A stretch of DNA of 64,000 bases from positions 31,068,202-31,132,201 of the forward strand of contig NC_055987.1 in the NCBI RefSeq assembly GCF_018446385.1. Reading direction: 5' to 3'. The notes beneath the pieces are model-generated. The model was not told where the DNA came from. It did no database searches and saw only the letters and a program-made list of their open reading frames with translations. Source of the DNA: Zingiber officinale. Its lineage: Eukaryota; Streptophyta; Magnoliopsida; Zingiberales; Zingiberaceae. Positions 59,435-64,000 of the stretch are shown one piece after another (within the stretch, counting starts at the first letter, position 1; each line of letters opens with the position of its first letter). The translations under genes were made by a program, and so were the position numbers.

Positions 59435-60110
59435 AAGAAAGGATCAGTCTATGAAGTGAGTGTGAGGTATTTTGATGGGATTAATAAATTATGCATGTGG
59501 ATCACTTAGCTTGTTTACAACTAAAGTTTACTCTTCTGTATCATGTTTGAATGTGGCTTGAATAAACTAGTGCTTGCTTTATTTATTTCGATAATGGATA
59601 GCAAATCTGTCGATTCTCTTTAGTTGTGAACCCATGCAGTATGTGTTTCTAGTGCATGACCTCACATGAGAAATAGATTTTTCAACAGCCTTTCTCAGTG
59701 TTTGTAATTGTAAGATCTAGGTGTCCTTGTATATCCACTTGAGAAATAGATGGAGTCAAGATATTGTAAACAAGATCTAATCTTTTCATACTCGGCAGCC
59801 TTAAGTCAAGTCGTTTTCGTTATATTAAAATTATCATTTACCAAACTTTTTGCAACTTCAATTTCACCAAAACCTTGCTTATCTGAAAGTCCAAGGCAGC
59901 AGTGGGAAAGTGGCATGGAGCCACCGACTCATTTGCCAAAGGCCTCTAACAAGTAAAGGACAGAAGAGATTGTGATGGCAGACGTGATTGTTCATAAGAA
60001 AAGACCAGTCTGGATCCAACCCAAAAGCTTCAAGTAATGGTGACTTAACTTGGGTGGCCTCCTCATCACAATTGACATCTTTCTTTATCACAAAACACTA
60101 ATTATATCGA
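59435..60110. other. Downstream of the LAZY-like gene
   Basis: Includes the 3' UTR (aataaac at 59561-59568 is a plausible poly-A signal region). The minus ORF at 59879-60091 has no recognised domain. Confidence 0.45.
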
Positions 60111-60117
60111 TTGATGG

Positions 60118-60340
60118 TGTGAGCTAGCCATGAATTTCATGGTCCAATGACGGAAATGGTCAAATATACTAGCGGTTAAGTAACATGCCGAAGTTTTAGT
60201 GCGAGCTAGCTAGGTATGAATTCCATGGTCCAATGACAAAAATGGTGGGAAACAGTGTCAGCTTTTCGTTTGTCCTAAAATTAATTCCGAAACCTTCTAG
60301 TGTGGTTAAGTTAAATGCCGAAGTTTTAAGTGTGAGTTAG
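60118..60340. repeat. Short repeat, two adjacent copies, dispersed further at 61135 and 61953
   Basis: The phrase atgaatt(t/c)catggtccaatgac(g/a)(g/a)aaa(t)ggt occurs at 60131 and 60218, and relatives at about 61140 (ttttacgatccaatgactga) and 61968 (attccatggtccaatgacag). Each is followed by cagcttttcgtttgtcctaaa-like text. Confidence 0.7.
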
Positions 60341-60360
60341 AAAATACGGTGGATGTGGAG

Positions 60361-61125
60361 GTCAAATTTAAAGTGATGGTAGGAAATCGACGGTCTCACT
60401 AAAGTTAGCCCAGTCGGTATCAACTACCGAGTGGGTCCGATTAGCTTGGAGATTTGTCTAAGTAAATCATTCGTCCGAGGATCATTATAGTGAGAACAAT
60501 ACTCATAACTATGACTGAGTGAATGCTAGATCGATCGGATCAACTATCCGATCGTGCAAGAAACAATCTACTGAATCGAAGGATTACGTAGAGTAACAAC
60601 CTCGAGCGACCATGCAAGGAATCCCGCCCGAGCGGCTCACTTGCTCGCTAAACAGTGGAATCTCTTCCGTATCTTGTCATATCCTTCTGGAAGGTAGTGC
60701 TATCAACAACATAGCATGATCAACAGGTAAATCGTACTATGAAAGTTTCTACTATTATGTCAAGAATTCGCACGCTTTGTGAAGATATAGTGTTAGAGAC
60801 ACATTCTTGACTTATCTTTTCATACGACAGTTGGGAAAATGTGCATGCACCTTAAGCATGTATGTCATTTACTGGAGCACTATATGAAGGGGGATTCATA
60901 CATCGACAGAAGTATGTGTTATGTGTTATTTGTTCTTGATCTCTCGTTGCTGCTACATTCTTTCACCGTTTTTCTACTATTCTGATGATTAACTTAAGTA
61001 TCGAAGGACCAACGTCTGAAACCCTTTCCCTATCTTAGTATTGATGCTCTTTGTATTATAAAGTCTCCACATAATCAATCGAGGAGTCACATCTTCAATC
61101 AATCGTCTTCATCATTTTCGGAGAG
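60361..61125 (+). mobile_element. Ty3-gypsy-type LTR or fragment
   Basis: Contains the gagcgg / cgatcgg phrases, a core-promoter-like cactatatgaaggggg (near 60880) and ttaagtatcgaaggaccaac, the counterpart of the ttgagcgtc motif at 2490. It interrupts the short repeat family around it. No internal coding region follows. Confidence 0.5.
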
Positions 61126-62141
61126 GATCAATTGTAAATTTTACGATCCAATGACTGAAATGGTGGAAAATAGTGTTAGTTTTTCGTTTGTCTAAAATTT
61201 AATCTTGAAAATTTCTCATAAAAAATCTAAATGAGATGAATTTTAAAAATTTTAATTCAAGAGTTTTTTTCCCTTAAACGTGGAGTTGATAATTAATGAT
61301 AAAATAATATTATATATTTAATCCTTTCTAAATAATTTAAAAATAAATTATTAAATAAAATATTTACTTATAATATTTGATTTCAGGAATGGAGGCGGAT
61401 CCTTGATCCGTAAAGGCTGGACTAATTTATGATCCAGTCTTTACATTGGTGGGGGTAATGCCCCCCAACCTGTTAACAGGCCGGGATCATTATTTCCCAC
61501 TAATTCTTTTATCCCGATCTAAGAACGGATCAGGATAAAAGGATCAGAGGATCCGATCCCTTCCAGAATGATTAGTAATAATTAAAGTTGTATATATTTT
61601 TTAAAAATAAATATATTAAATAAGTTAAAAATATATATAAATGATTATAATTAAATTAAAATTCATAAATTAATTAAATATTAAATGAAAATGATAATTT
61701 TAATTAAATTAAAAATCATAATTTAATTAATTTATATATAAAGATATTAAATAAAAAATAATAAATAAAGATATATCATTTATAACGTGGGCTCACAATA
61801 AAATTATATAGAGATTTTTTAATTGTTAAGATAATAATATTTGATATAGTATTAATGTAATATATTGGAATAGAAAAAAAATTATTGAGAGATTTAACCA
61901 AGAGAAAGGGAAGGTCATTGAAGTTGAAGGCGCCTTAATAAAATGTCGAAATTTTCAGTGTCAATTGGAATTCCATGGTCCAATGACAGAAACGGTGGAA
62001 AATAGTGTCAGCTTTTCGTTTGTCCTAAAGATTCTGCACAAAGGGAAGTTCTTGAAATACGAGTTCTCTCCTCTTAAAATACAAGTTCTAAAATCTGAAA
62101 GCCTTTAAAATTATAACAAAAAAGCGAGAGAACAAAGCAAG
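61126..62141. other. AT-rich DNA with remnant MITE-like block
   Basis: 61390-61575 has partly inverted ends (ggaatggaggcggatcctt and aggatccgatcccttcc) and a GC-richer centre, suggesting a MITE. The remainder is AT-rich with two more copies of the short repeat described at 60118. Confidence 0.45.
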
Positions 62142-62669
62142 TAGGGGTGTCAAAAATGAACCCGACCCGACGACCCAACCCGAGTCGACCCGAAAAAAAT
62201 CGGGTTCGGGTTGGGCATTTTCGGGTTCGGGTCGGGTTCGGGTTGGAGGGTTGGAGAGTAAAAAAATTTCGGGTTGGGTCGGGTTGGGTTCGGGTTGACC
62301 CGGGTTGACCCGGGTTGGCTTAAATATAGGGTTTTGTGGGTTTTTTTAGAGTTAAATCAAATTTTATTTTAAAAATTTAGATGTTTTTATGTATATTAAT
62401 ATCATGTTTGTATGATAATGATGGAATATTGAGATAAAAGTGAAGAATTATAGGGAAAATAGCCCAAAAAAGTCGTTTTGAATCGGATTTTCGGGTTATA
62501 TGGGTCGGGTTCGGGTTGATCGGGTTGGTCGGGTTCGGGTTCGGGTTGAGGTGTTTTGGGTTGAACTCGGGTTCGGGTCGGGTTCGGGTTGGGTTAAAAA
62601 AAAAAAAAAAAAAACTCAACCCGACCCAACCCGACCCGACCCACCCGAATTGACACCCCTAAAAGCAAG
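62134..62669. mobile_element. 520-bp hAT-type MITE with an 8-bp target duplication
   Basis: The element is 62142-62661. Ends taggggtgtca and tgacacccct(a) are inverted. It is flanked by aaagcaag at 62134-62141 and 62662-62669. Inner parts are runs of cgggttcgggt and, on the other side, cccgacccaac, which are complementary and give a long potential hairpin. An A run at 62597-62614 lies between them. Confidence 0.88.
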
Positions 62670-63599
62670 TCAGTGTTTTAATGATAAATAATTTTTTTTA
62701 AAAAAATGATCGCTTTGTAAACTTTCGCTATTTACGGCAAATAATACACTTTCTTCTAAAACAGAGGCTTGAGATTAAAAGGTTCCGGCTGCTACTTTCC
62801 CCAGCTTTATCGTCGCCCTAAGGCCCCTAACCGCTCCGTTCTTCTCCCCGGTAACTGACGCTCATGTGGAGCTCCGGACATCGGCGTTCGCCTATAATGG
62901 GAACCTCCGCCATAATGAGACTTAAAATTTAGCACTCAACAATTGATGAATCGAACATAGGGAAAATATAATTTGACTGATAAAATCAATTAAAGAATAA
63001 TCTGATACATGAAATTTTTGTCATACGAGTCTCAAGAAAAGATCTATTGTATTATCTTTCTTTTTACAAAAAGTTATTTTTAAGACTGATAAAATCAATT
63101 GAGAATAATTAATATTTCGATAAATATAAAAGTCGAGTATGTGTTTCAAATATTAGGAAAATTTAGCAATGGGATACAATAAATTATCTATTTTTTATTT
63201 AAGAATTCAGTATGAACCACTCGGCGCATTGTGGAGCCCGCAAAAGGCCAAGGGAATGAAAGGATGAGAATAATGAGATGATCCAATATTCTCAAGAGAC
63301 AAGTTGCTGCAAAGAACATCAAGATAGATAATGTATCCCAATATATATCAAATAACCATCATGATTAATAAGCATATCTTAATATATAGATTTATATAAA
63401 TTAATAATAGATTATTACAAAGCATTTTTTTTAAAAACATGACATTATATATACATATTTTTAAGAGCATGAAAACCGAATCCTTCAAGTCAACATGCAC
63501 TTGTTAACCAACATATATTGATGCAACGATAAAAGAGGCTGATGTGATCGTGGTCTTATACTGCAAAGAGTAATTATCATGATAAAAATTAAAATTAAG
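62670..63599. other. Intergenic DNA
   Basis: 62770-62930 is GC-richer (ccgctccgttcttctcc, gctccggacatcgg) but has no convincing ORF. The rest is AT-rich with tatata-type runs. No gene is called. Confidence 0.4.
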
Positions 63600-64000
63600 A
63601 CGGTCAATACTCAATTAGTATCGGTCGGTTGGGCGGAAGTATCCCAACCGAGAGGAAAGGATGCTCGATCCAACCCCCACCTTTGACTCGGATGTGTGCC
63701 GAACACCCGACACTCAATGAAGTAGGAGACGTCGGAGGAGAAAACGATGTGCAGAAATCGATCCGAGTGGAGTAGGACTTGATATTGGCATAGCGGAACT
63801 TCGACCAAGCGGCTACCCACTTAGCCAAGCACCAGGATACTACATTGGCAGAGCAGAACTCTGGCCGAGCGGCTACCCCGTTCGGCCAGGCAGCAGGACT
63901 CAACATTGACACATTGGATCTCCAGCCGAGCGGACGAGACACAAGGAACAGTGAGGGGGCCTACCGAGCGACCAATTCGCTCGATCTAGCAGCACACTCT
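63600..64000 (-). mobile_element. Ty3-gypsy-type LTR, truncated by the window edge
   Basis: Dense in gagcggctacccac / ccgagcgg and cagcaggact phrases like those in 1725-2160. The 112-codon minus ORF here is repeat-derived. Orientation is uncertain. Confidence 0.45.

Noticed and set aside
62377-62691. Asn/Pro-rich and Arg/Val-rich ORFs at 62.4-62.7 kb
   Set aside because: Translations of the CGGGTT runs of the MITE.
1-64000. tRNA, rRNA, or organelle insertion
   Set aside because: No cloverleaf with intact arms, no rRNA core and no chloroplast gene was recognised by eye; a covariance-model search would be needed to exclude them fully.

Overview
This window is nuclear DNA of a flowering plant. 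Evidence is spliced genes with GT-AG introns, plant-only families (XRI1, RIN4/NOI, S-domain receptor kinase, LAZY/IGT) and a dense load of Ty1-copia and Ty3-gypsy LTRs, MITEs and Harbinger/hAT remnants. The very GC-rich coding exons of the LAZY-like and S-domain genes in AT-rich surroundings suggest a monocot; a Zingiberales-type genome is possible but that is a guess, not something the sequence proves.

Layout. 1-4.1 kb: LTR-type repeats and an AT-rich 77-bp tandem repeat. 4.15-5.93 kb (minus): XRI1-like gene, 8 exons. 8.37-9.93 kb (minus): RIN4-like gene with two NOI domains and a C-terminal Cys motif, 4 exons. 12.0-20.9 kb (minus): O-fucosyltransferase-family gene, 9 exons with introns up to 2.6 kb. 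21.5-36 kb: accessory DNA, namely a 172-bp foldback MITE, several LTR fragments in both directions, and a nested SIRE-like copia structure (26.45-34.68 kb) with a stop-riddled gag pseudogene, inserted into another LTR. 36.6-39.6 kb (plus): S-domain receptor-like kinase gene whose kinase glycine loop carries an in-frame TAG. 40.5-45.8 kb: decayed Tnt1-like copia element flanked by a very unusual ~165-bp direct duplication. 46.3-47.9 kb (minus): Myb/NAM-associated ORF1-type pseudogene of the PIF/Harbinger kind. 48-57.1 kb: more LTRs in opposite orientation, a hAT-like MITE with a 10-bp target duplication, a 1-kb hAT element with an 8-bp target duplication, a 290-300-bp tandem repeat and a Tourist-like MITE. 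57.85-59.43 kb (plus): LAZY1-like gravitropism gene, 5 exons. 59.4-64 kb: gypsy LTRs, a 520-bp hAT-type MITE and short dispersed repeats.

The five host genes do not form an operon or obvious cluster; they are independent genes separated by transposon blocks. The exon models for XRI1, RIN4, O-fucosyltransferase and LAZY were built by hand; every junction closes in phase and the C-termini match family signatures. The most noteworthy structural observations are (i) the long duplication flanking the copia element, (ii) an array of short spaced palindromes lying upstream of the TATA-like box in eight separate SIRE-type LTR copies, with a different palindrome in different copies, and (iii) the single nonsense codon plus GC splice donor in the receptor kinase. 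I found no convincing novel defence-type or operon-like system.
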